Shown piece after piece: positions 12,501 through 24,935 of a stretch of 64,000 bases of DNA. The stretch's first letter is position 1; each line of letters starts with the position of its first letter. The position numbers and the translations under genes were made by a program. Source of the DNA: Hydractinia symbiolongicarpus (lineage: Eukaryota > Cnidaria > Hydrozoa > Anthoathecata > Hydractiniidae); contig NC_079887.1 of NCBI RefSeq assembly GCF_029227915.1, forward strand, positions 12,960,001-13,024,000. The letters run 5' to 3'. Below the pieces are notes generated by a model. That model saw only the letters and a list, made by a program, of their open reading frames with translations, was not told the DNA's origin and ran no database searches.

Positions 12501-13519
12501 AACTTCTTAATAAAATAAACTTTAAACCTTTTGAACTAGCTAGCTATATCTTTCAAAATTTTTCATAAAAACATAAAAGTTTATTTTACATAAAGCCAGT
12601 CTAAGTTACAACAATGACTTTTAATACATTTTAGAGGTATTAGTTATCTTGTTAAAGCTAGTAACATAACATTTTTGCACAAATAAACTCCTCGTGTTGT
12701 CTCTGTTCCCATATCGAAACAAACTTTCTATTTACTGATATTTAATGTATTCTACCGAGCATAGTTTATTTTACCGCCAAAACTAATGCTGAAGGAAAAC
12801 TTTCCTTTTTTTAGAAAATGAAAATAAAAAAGTAGCAAATTTATCATTAAAAATTAATTATTTAAAAACAGGTTGTCTAGACGTCTATGTGGTTTCTTAA
12901 GTGTGTAAATTCCTTGCACCTTGAGTTTTTGAGTGGTCCGTTTATTATTGCAGGGATTGAGCTTATTAAACTATTTCATAGTCCCTTTAAAAACGTAGAT
13001 ATTATCCAGCGAGTTATTCAGGCTACGATTCGACAGTAACAGCCGTCATCGTAGTTAGCGTAATTAATTATGTAAATTAAAAATTTAAAAAATTGAGAAG
13101 CGATGTCAATTATAAGTAAAATCAAACAGTTCTTTTTACCGCGCTATATAAGAGCAGAATTTAATCATTAACCTGCTCCTAATCAAGGGATTGCTGCGTT
13201 TAGCTCAATTTATAGCTTGTTGAACATTCGTAAAATGTAGTTCTGACAAACAGATTAATTTGTAGGGTTCACAGTTCTATTGCATAAAAACTTCATAATT
13301 CTTTTACATGTGCAAACACATCCATAGCATTATAATTTTTTTGAAGTTCTTTTATGAGCTTAAATGCTAAAAAGAGAGGTGGTTATGTAGAAGCATAAAG
13401 CAAAACAGGGGATATTTATTTGTACTTAACGGCAACAGCGCCTGACAAACAGAATTCGTCGTGAGGTAAAGTGTGAGACTTATTCTTTCTTTTGTTTATA
13501 TTCTTTGTTTTTTATCAAG
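9534..13519. other. Intergenic region between receptors A and B
   Basis: Four kilobases of AT-rich sequence. No signal-peptide exon comparable to 5827, 20773 or 26222 could be recognised, although receptor B would need one. A C-rich patch lies near 10625-10665. No other gene or RNA was seen. Confidence 0.5.
13144..13152 (+). promoter_or_regulatory. Possible TATA box upstream of receptor B
   Basis: CTATATAAG in a short GC-richer context, about 370 bases before the cysteine-rich exon of receptor B. This is motif match only, in AT-rich DNA where chance matches are common. Confidence 0.2.
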
Positions 13520-14942
13520 CTATGTGCAACGACACCAATAAAATCGATCAATACGTCGTAACTTCAGATTGTGAATATTGTGCATGCAACAAATCGAAAA
13601 TAATTGTACGCAGCTGTTTACAAGTTTGCTCAACACTACAAATACCCTTAGTTTGCTATAAAAATGAAGACACAGTCATCACCTATCAGAAGAGAATGTA
13701 CGATACGAATTGCACGTGCTCATTTTCATTATGTGCTGTTCCAGGTATGTTAATATGCACCTGAAATGCAAAACGAACTTGATCTTTTTTTAAAATGTTC
13801 TCTCCCAAGCCAAGATTATGAATGCCACATATTTTAAATTAACATAAGGTACTTTCGTATTATAAATTTGAAAAAAGCAATTGTAGGTAAATTTCTCCTT
13901 CCTTTCCGAAATACTGTATATTTCCTGCTTAAGTGCCTCACATAAGAAAAGAACGACTAATCCCGAATTGCAGCTAAATCTGAAATAAAAGAATCCGCAA
14001 AAATTATTTCGTGATTTTGACTTTTTTTTCCTTTCAAATACAGCAAAACAGTTCCCCTAATTAAAAAAATCTTTACAAGAGCTAAAAGTGCATAGATATA
14101 TCTTTGGTTTGGATAATCATCTTAAAAGTAGTACACTTCTGTTCGTAAGAACTCTAATTTGGTAAAATTCATTGCAGATGCTTTCAGAAGTCTAAAACAC
14201 ATTGTCCCTAATTAGGAAACTGTTGTAAAATCGAAGATGTAGAAGAAGAAGAAGAAGGAAATAAAGTCTTTCTACTTTCGCGAGATACCTTTCGCATATT
14301 ATAGGTATGAAAGTAAGCTGAAGATTCTTGAATGTGATGTAACACGTTCTTTTTTTTAATTTAGAAGTCACGAACCTGCAAGTAGGATACGGACAAAGTG
14401 TATCCCTAAACTGCTCTGCTCAGCCATTCTGGAATTTCAACCGCATTGCTATATTCTTGAGGAAAGATAAATATCTCGCCGAAGATTCTAATCTCAAAAT
14501 ATATAACATGACACCTGCAGATACTGGGATTTACTCATGCGGAACAAAAGAAATGTATTTTGTAGCAGTAAAGGACAAACCTGTACAACTACATGACAAA
14601 GGTAAAACCAAAATCCGGCTAAAGACAATACATGTTATAATAATCTCGATATTTGGACTTCCTTTCGCAATTGCGCTTGTCGCATTAGAAGTGGCGTTTA
14701 TTCGAAGGAAACTTCACTTTAAACCTTACAGGACGGGAAATAACAATGCTGTCAATTCAGAGATGGATCTAAGTTTGATATCAACAGCTGAGCCTATTTA
14801 TGAGTATATTAATGAAATAAACGAAGAAGGAGAAATATTTCCAAGAAGTATGCACACATATGAATATCCAGACATCACAGACTTACACGATATTTCTGGC
14901 TACCAGAAGCCGGATACTTCACTTCTATCTGAAGGAATATGA
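13520..14942 (+). CDS. IgSF receptor B: 10-Cys domain, Ig, TM, YEYI tail (first exon not found)
   Basis: Exon 2 (13520-13744, 225 bases, phase 1 at both ends) codes an intact cysteine-rich domain: AMCNDTNKIDQYVVTS, the CEYCAC cluster, SCLQVC, a later VCY, then TNCTC and LCAVPG, ten cysteines in all. Exon 3 (14365-14942, TGA) codes EVTNLQVGYGQSVSLNCSAQ, the Ig core with FWNFNRIAIFLRKDKY and the DTGIYSC end. A helix follows (VIIISIFGLPFAIALVALEVAF) that carries a glutamate near its cytosolic end, then RRK and a tail with PIYEYINEI, EEGEIFPR and TYEYPDI. There is no ITAM pair; YEYI is the one YxxI site. The first exon, presumably a signal peptide ending in phase 1, was not identified. Confidence 0.75.
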
Positions 14943-16199
14943 AATTTCATTCACAGATCACAGATCACAGAGTTTGCAAGGGATAATATCTGTAATTTTC
15001 GTTGTAGTTGGTTAGTGAAACCAACTAAATCCACAATATTAATACAAAAAACTATATTTGTAAAAATAATAGGCTAGCGAGTTGTTTTAAAGAAGTGACA
15101 TTCTGCTCACAATACTCATCTGTCAACAACTAAACAATTCCGTAACGCTACGCTATATTGAACCCATTCAGTACACCTTAAAGTTAACCGTCTAGACATT
15201 GCCAGCTGGCAATACGGGTGTTTAGGCATTTTCATTGGGTTAGTACTCTTGACGACAGACCGATATGGAGCGGTATTGCCCGTCGTCATGGTAGCCTAAA
15301 GTAAACAAGTAGTAAAAACGAATTTGAAGAAGCATTGAAAATAATTATATATCTAACACCTACAATACATTTATCGATAGAAACAACAATAATGTCAGGC
15401 ATAACTGATTATGAAAAATACTGAATACAAGACAACTAATATATCACAAATGCGTCTATGTAATTTTCAGACTTGTTCCCCCGACTTTATTTTCCATCCC
15501 ATCTGAATCTGACCGGTTTTTTTATTCCTCAAACTGAACAGGGTTAACGTGGTATTTAGGATAAGCAAAGGCAAAGTCCCTATAGCGTTTCAACCTATTA
15601 TACCTACCTAGATATGCCCTAATACAATTGGGCTTATCTTTTTTTGTGCATGACATTGAATGTTGAAATTTAGGGACTTTTCCTATCTATTATTATGGGA
15701 ATTTTTTTTAGCAAGTCAATATAAAACAGTTTTGTTGCGTTGTTTTGTTCTAAAATAGTTTTATATATGCTAAGGAATGTGTTTGTGTTACCAAGGATGC
15801 ATACCACAACGTGTATATAATGCAGACCATAATTTTTGTATTATCAGGACCAGAAAATTTTATTTTATACATGACGAAATGTATACCTTCGTTAATACAG
15901 TTTTTTTGGTTTGTGTGTACAAGCTTAAAAAACTTTTGTTCCCTTTTTTATTGGAAGTAAGCTGCATTGTATGCTGTAGCAGATCTTTACATTTAAAAGC
16001 AGATATAGAAGTAGGTTAACGTTGTTAATATTTGTAATAAGATAATTATCGAGGCATGTAGACCTGGATGCACACCAATGATATAATAATCAAACAATCC
16101 CTCTCGGTTTATTGCATGCTTTATTATATACCTAAAATGTATTTAACACTCTGATACAGCAATTGACTTCGAAAGAAAATAAATAGTATTAATGCAATA
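14943..16199. other. Intergenic, no gene seen
   Basis: Sequence between receptor B and pseudogene C. No cysteine-rich exon for copy C is present here. A short direct repeat of ATCACAG follows the stop of receptor B. Nothing else is supported. Confidence 0.5.
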
Positions 16200-16291
16200 C
16201 CTATATTATAATACTAAATAGTTACGGCTATAGCGAGACACCACACGACATGGGCGAACCGGCAGTTTTAATCACGGGCGACCAGCTAGTA
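16200..16291 (+). mobile_element. Short Helitron-like non-autonomous element
   Basis: A roughly 92-base module begins near CCTATATTATAATAC and ends in GGGCGACCAGCTAG before T. The CTAG|T end preceded by a GC-rich segment resembles Helitron 3' ends and matches the style of the elements at 16466, 39586 and 60800. Boundaries are approximate. Confidence 0.45.
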
Positions 16292-16381
16292 TAATTAAAA
16301 TAGTCAGTGGTATAATATTATGACATGTGTGAATTTTCCCACTTCTAAGTAACCATAAATATACCTATATATTGTATTGTA

Positions 16382-17052
16382 GATTATTATCAGTCTTAAG
16401 GTGCAATATGGAAAGAGCATATCCCTCAATTGCTCCAGAAAAAGGGAATACTGGAATTTAAATAACTAGTCGTTAGCCCGTGGAAAAATCCACAAAAATC
16501 CTTTTTATACCGCATTGCGTTCGCTCGCTACCTGCGCGGCTAAGCTATCATTTTGCATGACAGACAGATGGACGGACAGACATATACGGGTATTATAATA
16601 TAGATAAAGCTATATTTTCAAGAAAAGACAAATATCTTGCGACGTACTTAAACTTGAGAATATACAACGTGACACTTTTTGATTCAGGCATCTATTCTTG
16701 CGGCACCATAAAAGAAATGTATACACTAATGGTAATGAAACCGACAAGGAAAGATTTCAAAGAAAAAATGAAACACCGCATCAGGTGAGCACAACATATA
16801 TTCTTCTAATCTCAATATTTGTTTTATTTTTTTTGCTGTTGCAGCTGTATTAATAGGAACGGCGTTTGTTCAAAGACAATGCCGCGATAACCTGGATAAA
16901 AATGAGAGTGGTGTGTATGCCGAAATTGATAAATTTTAATACAGGTGAACGATATTAATTTTCCTACAGATATACAATTTCGCGATTCTCTAGAAATCCA
17001 ATTTATGTGTGAAGGTAGTGAATATGTATACGTTGAAGATTATAACTATTAA
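16382..17052 (+). pseudogene. IgSF receptor C, broken exon 3
   Basis: Nucleotide similarity to exon 3 of copy E is clear from the ATTGTAG acceptor through SLNCS-, FLRKDKYLA-, DSGIYSCGT- and VYAEID-equivalent regions. Breaks: one extra base near 16390-16395 shifts the frame, a 139-base Helitron-like insert splits the Ig domain at 16466-16604, and further shifts occur in the tail. The YAEI tyrosine motif is still readable around 16918-16930, followed by a stop. No exon 1 or 2 was found upstream. Dead copy. Confidence 0.85.
16466..16604 (-). mobile_element. Helitron-like element inside pseudogene C
   Basis: Read on the minus strand it begins TCTATATTATAATACCCG and ends with the hairpin GTGGATTTTTCCAC, then GGGCTAACGACTAG. 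Comparison with intact copy E shows the host sequence is split exactly between an A and a T with no duplication, the hallmark of Helitron insertion. It codes no protein. Confidence 0.7.
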
Positions 17053-17281
17053 GAGAAAAACCGTAAACTAGCTCTAAGATTCCAAAGTGATCACAATATT
17101 GGGAAAAATGAATGAAAGTTCTTGTATATTTTTGTATTTCGTTAACGGAAATGCTAAACAAATGTTTTAAACTGAATTCTCTTTAGGAATATCCATTGCA
17201 TAAAGAACCAATGCTATATTTAATAGAATATATACAAATTTTTTGTATATGTAGTATGTAGCTTAAGTTTCTGTTATTATC

Positions 17282-17453
17282 AATAATTGTTTTTATTTTT
17301 GATGTCGCCGCTTTATTAACAAGAACAGCATTTGTTCGCAGAAAACGGCGCAATACGCTCGAGGATATGAGAACTAAAATTGATGACGCTTTTCTACTAC
17401 AAGTTAATTATATTCATAACGATAATGAAGGAGAAGTAAAACTTCCTATTTAG
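17282..17453 (+). pseudogene. IgSF receptor fragment: TM end and tail only
   Basis: A second copy of the 3' part of exon 3 lies just behind pseudogene C. It codes LLTRTAFVRRKRR-like membrane-exit residues, a QVNYIHNDNEGE-like tail and ends in TAG. Compared with copy E it lacks the short segment holding the YAEI tyrosine: RTK is followed directly by IDDAFLLQ. Remnant of another array member. Confidence 0.7.
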
Positions 17454-19142
17454 AATTTCCAAATTTATAGAAACGAAAACTTGCATTAAATTAATCGACA
17501 CAAGATTGATTCGATGATTTTAACTGCTACAAAAAGAACCTTGAGAACTAGACATATAGAGTTCTAAAGTGGTCACTATCTTTCGCAAAAAGAAGGCCAA
17601 ACATATTTTGGGTTACATTGTTTTCTGTTATAGGCATTCACACAACCTCTAACTTACCGACAAGTGATGTCAAAAAGTCTTATCCTGCTGATTACATTGG
17701 CGGGATCGTATAAACATATCTTATTTTATAAGTATAATGTAATTCACATTGACTTTTATCTTATTATGTGAATTTTTTATGACAAAAAATCCGAAATTTT
17801 CAATTTTAAAATGTTAAGCAAAAAAAGCAATTCGCCAGTCACCAAAGAAGGTAAAAATAAATTTTTGAATTTCTATACTTTTGAAATTCACAATATTGAT
17901 CGATGTATGCTAAAATCACAAAGGAAAACCGCTAAATTGTTTAGGTAAGTTAAATGGGCTTTGAAACGACTCAATCAGCTCAATCTCCACAATTTTCTAA
18001 AGTTGGCGTGCAAAAATCAGACCACTTAGAAAATCAAGACGCAGAAAATTATACACACTTTAAAACCACATGAACGTCTAGACAACCTGTGTTTAAATAT
18101 TTAATTGTTCATGATGAATTTGCTGCTGTTTTTATTTTCTAAAAAAACAGTCTTCCTTTATGAATGTGTGGCAGAGTTGACGGTGCTTTTTCAGCCATTA
18201 TCTGGGCGTTTAATGCCGGGTAAAACAGTTACTTGGTGCTTAACCCTGCGTTTCAACAGACTGTATCCTGTCTTTTCGAAACCAAAGATTTTTTGAAGAG
18301 CGTGTTAAGCCCTAACGTATGTGCAACACGGTGTACCTGTACTGAGCGTTCAGTCAAGTCTCATGATCAATTTGTTAATAACGTTGTGTGTATGTTATTC
18401 GATTCAAGAAATGCTGGATACCTGTGCTAAAGCGACCCACCTGAATTTGTGGCACAGCTTAAGAGTTTATTAAATCGCTCAACCGGGCGTTCAATTTCCG
18501 GTAGAACAGTTATTGCAGTTTAACCCGGCCTTTCCCAGGCCGTGTCACTTTAAAGAGTGGTACAATGTTGCTTAGAACGTTCTTAAAAACTATTTTGGTA
18601 GGTAGTATAATTTTCATTATTGACACAAGAAAATTTAGAAAATGGCAAGGAAATAAATATGTATATGTAAAGAATCAATTCCTTTTGCTTCGTATTTCAA
18701 TTTTGCTAAGTGTCATGACAAAAACTCAGAAGACCCTTCTTCCATACTTTCAAGGCCCTAAAGAGCCCATACCAAATAATGTTAAACAAACAAATGCACA
18801 AAATTAGAGCAATTTATTTTTGGTAATGGCTCTGCTGTCTTGTTTATTATGGAATTGTACCTGTTTTGTTTCCACAGTGGAATTCTCAACACTTTCTTTT
18901 TTATTATTTACCTTTTATTCTATTATATCAACCACAAACAACATAAAAATAGCGCGTAATAATTTCACGCATATAAGTTTAGAAATACTGTTATAGCATA
19001 TATAACATAACTAGGCACTTTTAAAGATATAGTAAAGTTTGCAAAGGTAATAGAAAGAACTACCACAATAGCAGTTAGGTCACTAAAAATTTTGTTTACG
19101 AATGCACATTTTTGAACAAAAGAAAATTTTTATAAGCCCTTG
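17454..19142. other. Intergenic, repeats only
   Basis: No coding exon supported. Contains the diverged repeat pair described at 18166-18555. Confidence 0.5.
18166..18555 (+). repeat. Two diverged direct copies of about 110 bases
   Basis: Copies at about 18166-18275 and 18449-18555 share GTGGCA-AG, GGGCGTT-AAT, CGG-TA-AACAGTTA and TTAACCC-GC-TTTC in the same order. They are probably old duplicates of one repeat family; no coding potential is evident. Confidence 0.45.
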
Positions 19143-20190
19143 AATTATAGTGAGGGTTGAGTTGTAATCCAGTCGGATCAACATATTAAAAGCAAATTTT
19201 TATGTTTTTCAAAAAACTTTTAGTAAACACTACCAAAAATAATATGGTACCAATTTTTTGAATATAAATTGTACATTTTACAGACCAAACTAAAATGACG
19301 TTATAAATTATTTATTTTGCTCTAACTCAAGTCAGAAGAATCTATTGGCATAGAGACTTAGCTCAATTATTGTCCTAAAATTAGGCTAAAGCTTTTCTTG
19401 AATTTGAGTCTACCTACCTGCCCTAGTTACCTTCCTTCAAGTCAATCAATTTGTACAAAGTAATTGTTGCAAAGGATGACGATGTTTTGACGAATGACCA
19501 TGCGAAAGCGCAATGAAAGTTGAAAGGTGATAATTTTAAACATGGAAGAAATTGATGAATTATTTCGATGTTTAAATAAAGAATGAATCCGCTGAACGTT
19601 AGCAGAACAGATGGCAACACACAATTATGACAAATACCGTGTTTAGAATTAAAAGCTTTCTTGTTTTTACGCTTTATTCCTTGAAAAAAATTCTGATGAT
19701 ACAATGAGTACTGTTTCTTTTTTTTTAAGAATTTTCTTTACCATTGAGCATTTAATTTACTGACCAGGTCATAATTTCTGAACCATGTAACATATCTTAT
19801 GAAACTTTCACCATGATATTTTATCGATTTTTGAAAGAATTAACGTCTCACGGCATTTTACATTAATTTTACAGACTGAAATATGAAATTTTAATCTGAT
19901 CCAGGTGTCACTTGATATAGTAAAATCATAGGTAAATATCTAGCCTTAGTTTAGGGCAAAAATCGAACAAAATTTCTATGTAAAAAGATTCTTCTGACTC
20001 GAGTTAAAGCAAAATAATTGATTTATGACGCCATTTTAGTCTGGTCAGTAAAATATACATTTTGATTTTAAAAACTTGGACCATATTTTTTTCGGTAGTT
20101 TTTGCCTCAAGCGTTCAGAAAAACATAAGCATTTTCTTTTAATACGTTGATCTGACGGGACCTTATACAGTGACATCTCAACCTGCGCTA
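19143..20190. repeat. Large inverted-repeat (foldback) element
   Basis: The left arm (about 19143-19395) and right arm (about 19936-20190) are reverse complements at roughly 75-80% by eye. They share TCAGAAGAATCT, GACCA-ACTAAAATG, ATATTAAAAG and GGTTGAG in mirrored order. A loop of about 540 bases lies between them. Probably a non-autonomous DNA transposon of foldback type; no transposase seen. Confidence 0.75.
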
Positions 20191-20772
20191 TTATTTTTGG
20201 TAGGACGATATGTTTTCTGTTTAAGTTTCACCAGGAACTCAGCGCCAGAATTTTGTGAATGACTTTGACGATAAATAAGCTTTTATTCCATTCAAAAATA
20301 TTGATAAATTCCACATAACTCTGAAAGTGATAAAGGGTTTGAATGCCCTTTGTAATTGTATTATAATTAAATTCTTTTGCAGTACCAGTAGAAAGGATCA
20401 CCTTAGCAAGACTACGCTTAGAAATATGACGATCTCTTAGTAAAACATAATTCAAAAGGTAATTTACTGCCGAAACAAAATGTCGGAAGAAATAGAATAA
20501 AAAGAAATCAATTTTCGTTACGAAATCGGAAGTGATACAACAAAATGGGGCGGAAATGGCAAAAAATAAGACTAAAAAGAGAGATAAAAAAAATTAATCC
20601 TAAAACGAATGGAATGTTTTGACATTGCAAGCTGACGTAATTAGAATGACTAAATTATAACAACGCATACGCAAGTTGTGAATTGTCGACAAATGTAAAA
20701 AGTCAAGAGATAATAAAGCATAATAACTTGATACTAAATTTAACTTATGAGTATTGAAAACTATTGAATTAG

Positions 20773-21954
20773 ATGCAGAAACATTGCATTGTTTTGGTTC
20801 TAGCTGTTATAACACTGACAGAGGAATTACAAACACCTCAGGGTAGGTATTTGGTGTTTTTTATAACATCTGAAGATAGCAGGAAGGAGAGAAAGATATT
20901 TTGTAATGACAAATAAGAAAACCAAATAAAAACAACTTAAAAACATTACCAATAACGCCAATACAACAACACCCAAAAACCATTTGTACACATTTTATCG
21001 AAAATAGACTTTTTTATTCCAAATTACTAAAATTAGTAAATACTTTCCCAGCGAAGTTCGCAATAGAATTTAATAGTTATTGTAAAGATAAGCAGAATTA
21101 AATTGTTTTAGGCAATAAAGTATTACTAATCAAGTAGAAACAGACCCTGCCGGTTATTTATTAACACTTGAGAACGTTCAATGGTTACTTATCGCTGGGA
21201 AATGGGTAGTTCTTTGCAGCTGTGACGGTGAATAAAGGTTGCAGCTAGTACTTGATTGCACGGTGTGACTTCACCTGGAAAAAAACTTTGATAATTAATT
21301 TTTGAATATTTATTTGTGGGAGAAATGATTTAGTTTTCATTTTCTCCGGATTTTTCCATAATGTACTTCGTACTGTCGAACATTTACCACAAGTATTCGA
21401 AAGGTTTAAACATTCGACTAAGTAATCACATGTTAAGCTTTGTCACTCCGTAGTACTCACGTAATAATCAACATGCAATAAAAAAAATACAAATGCTTAA
21501 ACTTTTTCACGAGTACCACGCGTTTTTCAAATTTGAAATAACCCTGCAAAGATTGTCTAACACTTCTTTGGTTTTCATCATGATCCCAAATAAAATTAGC
21601 AAAGGTCACAAACAATGCCTCCTCTCTGCTAGATTTTTTAAAATAACTTTTGTACCACATTATAGAAAAACATTCTCTTTAATAAAAACAACAACAAAAC
21701 AATAACACTTTAGCTTTCATCAATTAATGCTTGCTTTAAGATTACCCCGATCCCATACCTTCCCATAGCTTCATAAGTAATAAATTTAAAAGCAGTTGTA
21801 GTATCAATAAAATGGTCTATTTTGTTTTCTAGGTGTTTGCAATGCGACCAAGAATGTAAATCAAATGGTCGTAACTTCAACTTGCCAATACTGCAACTGC
21901 AACGACTTAAAACATTGTGGATATTCGTGCATAGATTTGTGTGGGATGTGTATT
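20773..21954 (+). pseudogene. IgSF receptor D: signal exon and half of the 10-Cys exon
   Basis: Exon 1 (20773-20842) codes MQKHCIVLVLAVITLTEELQ with a GTAGGT donor in phase 1. Exon 2 starts at 21833 after TTTTCTAG and codes GVCNATKNVNQMVVTS, CQYCNC and the CIDLCGM segment. Similarity to copies A, B and E ends abruptly near 21954, and the frame soon stops. No Ig exon follows before the next gene. This is a 5' remnant truncated close to the start of the inserted sequence at 22060. Confidence 0.8.
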
Positions 21955-22059
21955 TTCCTGCAATTTATATTCTTTTTTTTTATGTTGCATACTTGTTATG
22001 AGATTTTTTTATAATTAATTTTATAATTTTTGACATTTTAAAGTTACGTAACATTGTGT

Positions 22060-22625
22060 TATTTCTACACATGGTTCGGCAAAAAATCTGCTTCAATATA
22101 CAAGGATTACTGTAAACGCTACCGTGAAAGAAATGTCGAAAAAGTTAAAGAAAACGACCGTTTGCGAAAAAAACATTCTCCCTTTTTAAAGAAAATGGAA
22201 GGTGGTATTGCATACCTAGAAGCGAAGCGAAAAAGACGGAAGAGGACGATAAATGAAATGAAGCCTCAGTACCAATTACTCCACCCGTCCCTTTACCCGA
22301 TGGCGTCATCGTTTTCATCAAAACAAACAAGAGCGCGATGAATCAAGCAAGCGGAAAAAAACTTACCAGGAAGTCCCCGTAAACGCCTCGAAATAATTGG
22401 CAATCTTGCGCAAAATTATAATAGAGGAAGAAAATTTCGTTCGTTGGACGAAGACTGAACTGCTTGGCTTATGGACTTCCTAGATCAGTCAGATATTACC
22501 TTGACAAATCCGGAGACAAAGGCAAGTTTGTACATTGGCAAGAATAACGGGGTCTCGCAATTATTACAAAAGCAATAGCTTCTTTGGACTTTGAGATACC
22601 TCCTTGATATTATTAATGGCAGCGA
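22060..22625 (+). pseudogene. Decayed intronless insertion, basic-region ORF remnant
   Basis: A frame broken by two or three stops codes YRERNVEKVKENDRLRKKH, a highly basic stretch, SSKQTRAR, SPRKRLEIIGNLAQNY, FLDQSDITLTNPETK and LLWTLRYLL. The type resembles a multi-copy uncharacterised ORF I associate with cnidarian genomes, but I cannot name it. It looks like a retrocopy or transposon-borne gene that landed in receptor D. Confidence 0.45.
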
Positions 22626-22859
22626 TGTATCTGGTATTGATGTAAATATCGTTAACAAAATAACAATAAGACTTTCAAAAGCGACGTCTTAATTAACTGA
22701 GACATATATTCAACCCATGCTAACATGGTGAATACACGTTAGGCTAAAGATGATAACGATGATGATGTATCAAAATACCCTTGCCAGAAAATGTAATCAC
22801 TGGACGGGAAAGCAAATGTGTACGGTGGCTTGTATCTGTCTTTACATTTTAACTAGGTT

Positions 22860-23055
22860 ACATACAAAATCCTAACAAGCTATATTACGTTTTAGCTTAT
22901 TGTTCAACATCCTAGCGCACTCTACGCTGTCCTAGCAGGCTATACGATATTCAAGTATATGCTACGACCTTCTAGCATAGTCTAGGACAATGTACGAAGT
23001 CTTACAAAACTCTACGGCGTCGTAACATACTTTATGATTTCCTATCACACAATGC
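22860..23055. repeat. Degenerate ~22-base minisatellite
   Basis: Loose repeats of the form TCCTAGCA--CTCTACG-TG recur eight or so times with substitutions and small length changes. Confidence 0.5.
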
Positions 23056-24827
23056 GTTTTATAGTTGCGCAAGTGTTCGTTTGTAAACTTAGTATTACTA
23101 TCATAATGATGTCTTTAGAAAATGGATTTTCAGCTTGATTAACACATCCAAGACTACTTTACAAATGGCTATGATTATTCCGATATAATGAAGCCAGTGA
23201 CAAAGAATCATGGTTGATTTATACGTATGAAGACTCTTCTTTGCAAACTTTTGCATCACAGTTTGTCAAGAAAGCGTCCAGTCTGTTCCTCTGTAACGTT
23301 TTTAAATTGTGTTCAAGATGTGAATTTTTGATCAGCGTAACAAAATCGACAAATCTTAATACAAGAAGGAAGGGGTTGCAGTGGTGATTCGACTTCACTT
23401 GCCCTTCAAATTCCTTACCACGAAGGTGTTAAAATAAGGAAGAACATTCTTTAAAGCGACGGACGTATACTAATTTAGGCTCAAAGGTTTGTTGGCATAT
23501 AGATGGTAACGATGACCTAAAACCATGCTTTCGCATCCATAATTCTATAGATCGTTTCAAGAGGGAGGGGGAATGTTTTGGTTGAAAGTATCGGAGTCGA
23601 ATAAATATCATGGTATTTTATTTTCTGACTATTTTGCTGCCATTTAAAATATACCAGGTTCACCATGAAAAATAAGGGAAAATTGATGAACTTAAAACTT
23701 TGAAGGAAAGCTTGTTAGGACAAAAACAAATATTTAACATTGAAAAAGTTTTCGAGCAAAAGAATGACAACAGTATGAACTTTGTGCAGCAACATTGTAT
23801 CTTCAATAATAAAACGACTTGTCCATGAGCATAGGTAGAAGATAGACTTTGACCTAGATTTTGTGTTTCATTAGTCGTAGTTAATCGTCAACTAAGAACA
23901 ATTATTAATGCTTAATAATGTTTGAAGCATGTCCAGTCGAAAATTCCGCAACAGCTACGTCAAGTCTTAACCATATCAACATGTAAAATAATTTCTCCTT
24001 TAAGCTAAGGGGACGACTTGAGCCAGGTTTCCTTTGACAAAATTATATGGATTGAATATACGGATACCGTTTAGTTCTTAGGCAATTGTCACCTTTGTAC
24101 TTTAGAATTTTTAATGTTTTGACCAAACATGCTAAACAATAAAGCAAAATACATTCGACGATGGACATCCGAAGAACAATTTCATCATTTTTTATCATTC
24201 TGGAGACAGTCCCTATGACATTCTTGTATTAATTGTATTTAATAACACTTTGCTGGAAATTGTGGATGTTGTCGATGACATAGATAATAGAATTATCGGC
24301 ATTGTTCTTTCTACATTTTCTTGACAAACACAAAAAAACAACTACTTTGGACATTGCTATTTCGCGTTTACTGAAATTGTCATAAACAATGTACAGGTGA
24401 AAGTTTTACGAGTGATGTTTACGATAAGAGGATTGGCGTGAGATCACATGAAAACGAGTTATTTTCTAATACTTTTTTTTATAATTAGGCTAGACTTTGT
24501 TATTATTTCAACTCATATTTGCGACGAATATACTTCACACAAGCATAATCAATTTTTTTCAAATGTCAGAAAGCTTTGTCAGAAGTGAGTCAATCAGCCT
24601 AATACCTCTTTCAGTTCAATGTCATTTTTTATTGCTAAAAGTCGATAATGTCTATCCTTAAAAAAAAGAGTTTGTCAGAAACAATTCCAAATTTAACAAA
24701 CATTTCTTTCACTGATACAAAAAGTACTAAATGCTAAATCGCATTTCGTACTCCACACAAAACCCTACACAAAATATAAAAAACAACTGTTTGCCATGTG
24801 TAAGATCTAGTTAATAGTGTAAGTTAC

Positions 24828-24935
24828 AACATCGACAGTTACATCACCTAGAGTCGCTACACCGCCAGTTAGAAAACTGACAATAATAAAACCGACAGTT
24901 ACAACAGCGACAATTCCAACACCGACAATAACAAC
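24828..24935. repeat. Degenerate ~15-base minisatellite
   Basis: Variants of ACACCGACAGTTACAAC recur about six times. Confidence 0.5.

Noticed and set aside
24828-24935. CRISPR-like short spaced repeats
   Set aside because: Units are degenerate and contiguous with no uniform spacers, and the host is eukaryotic.
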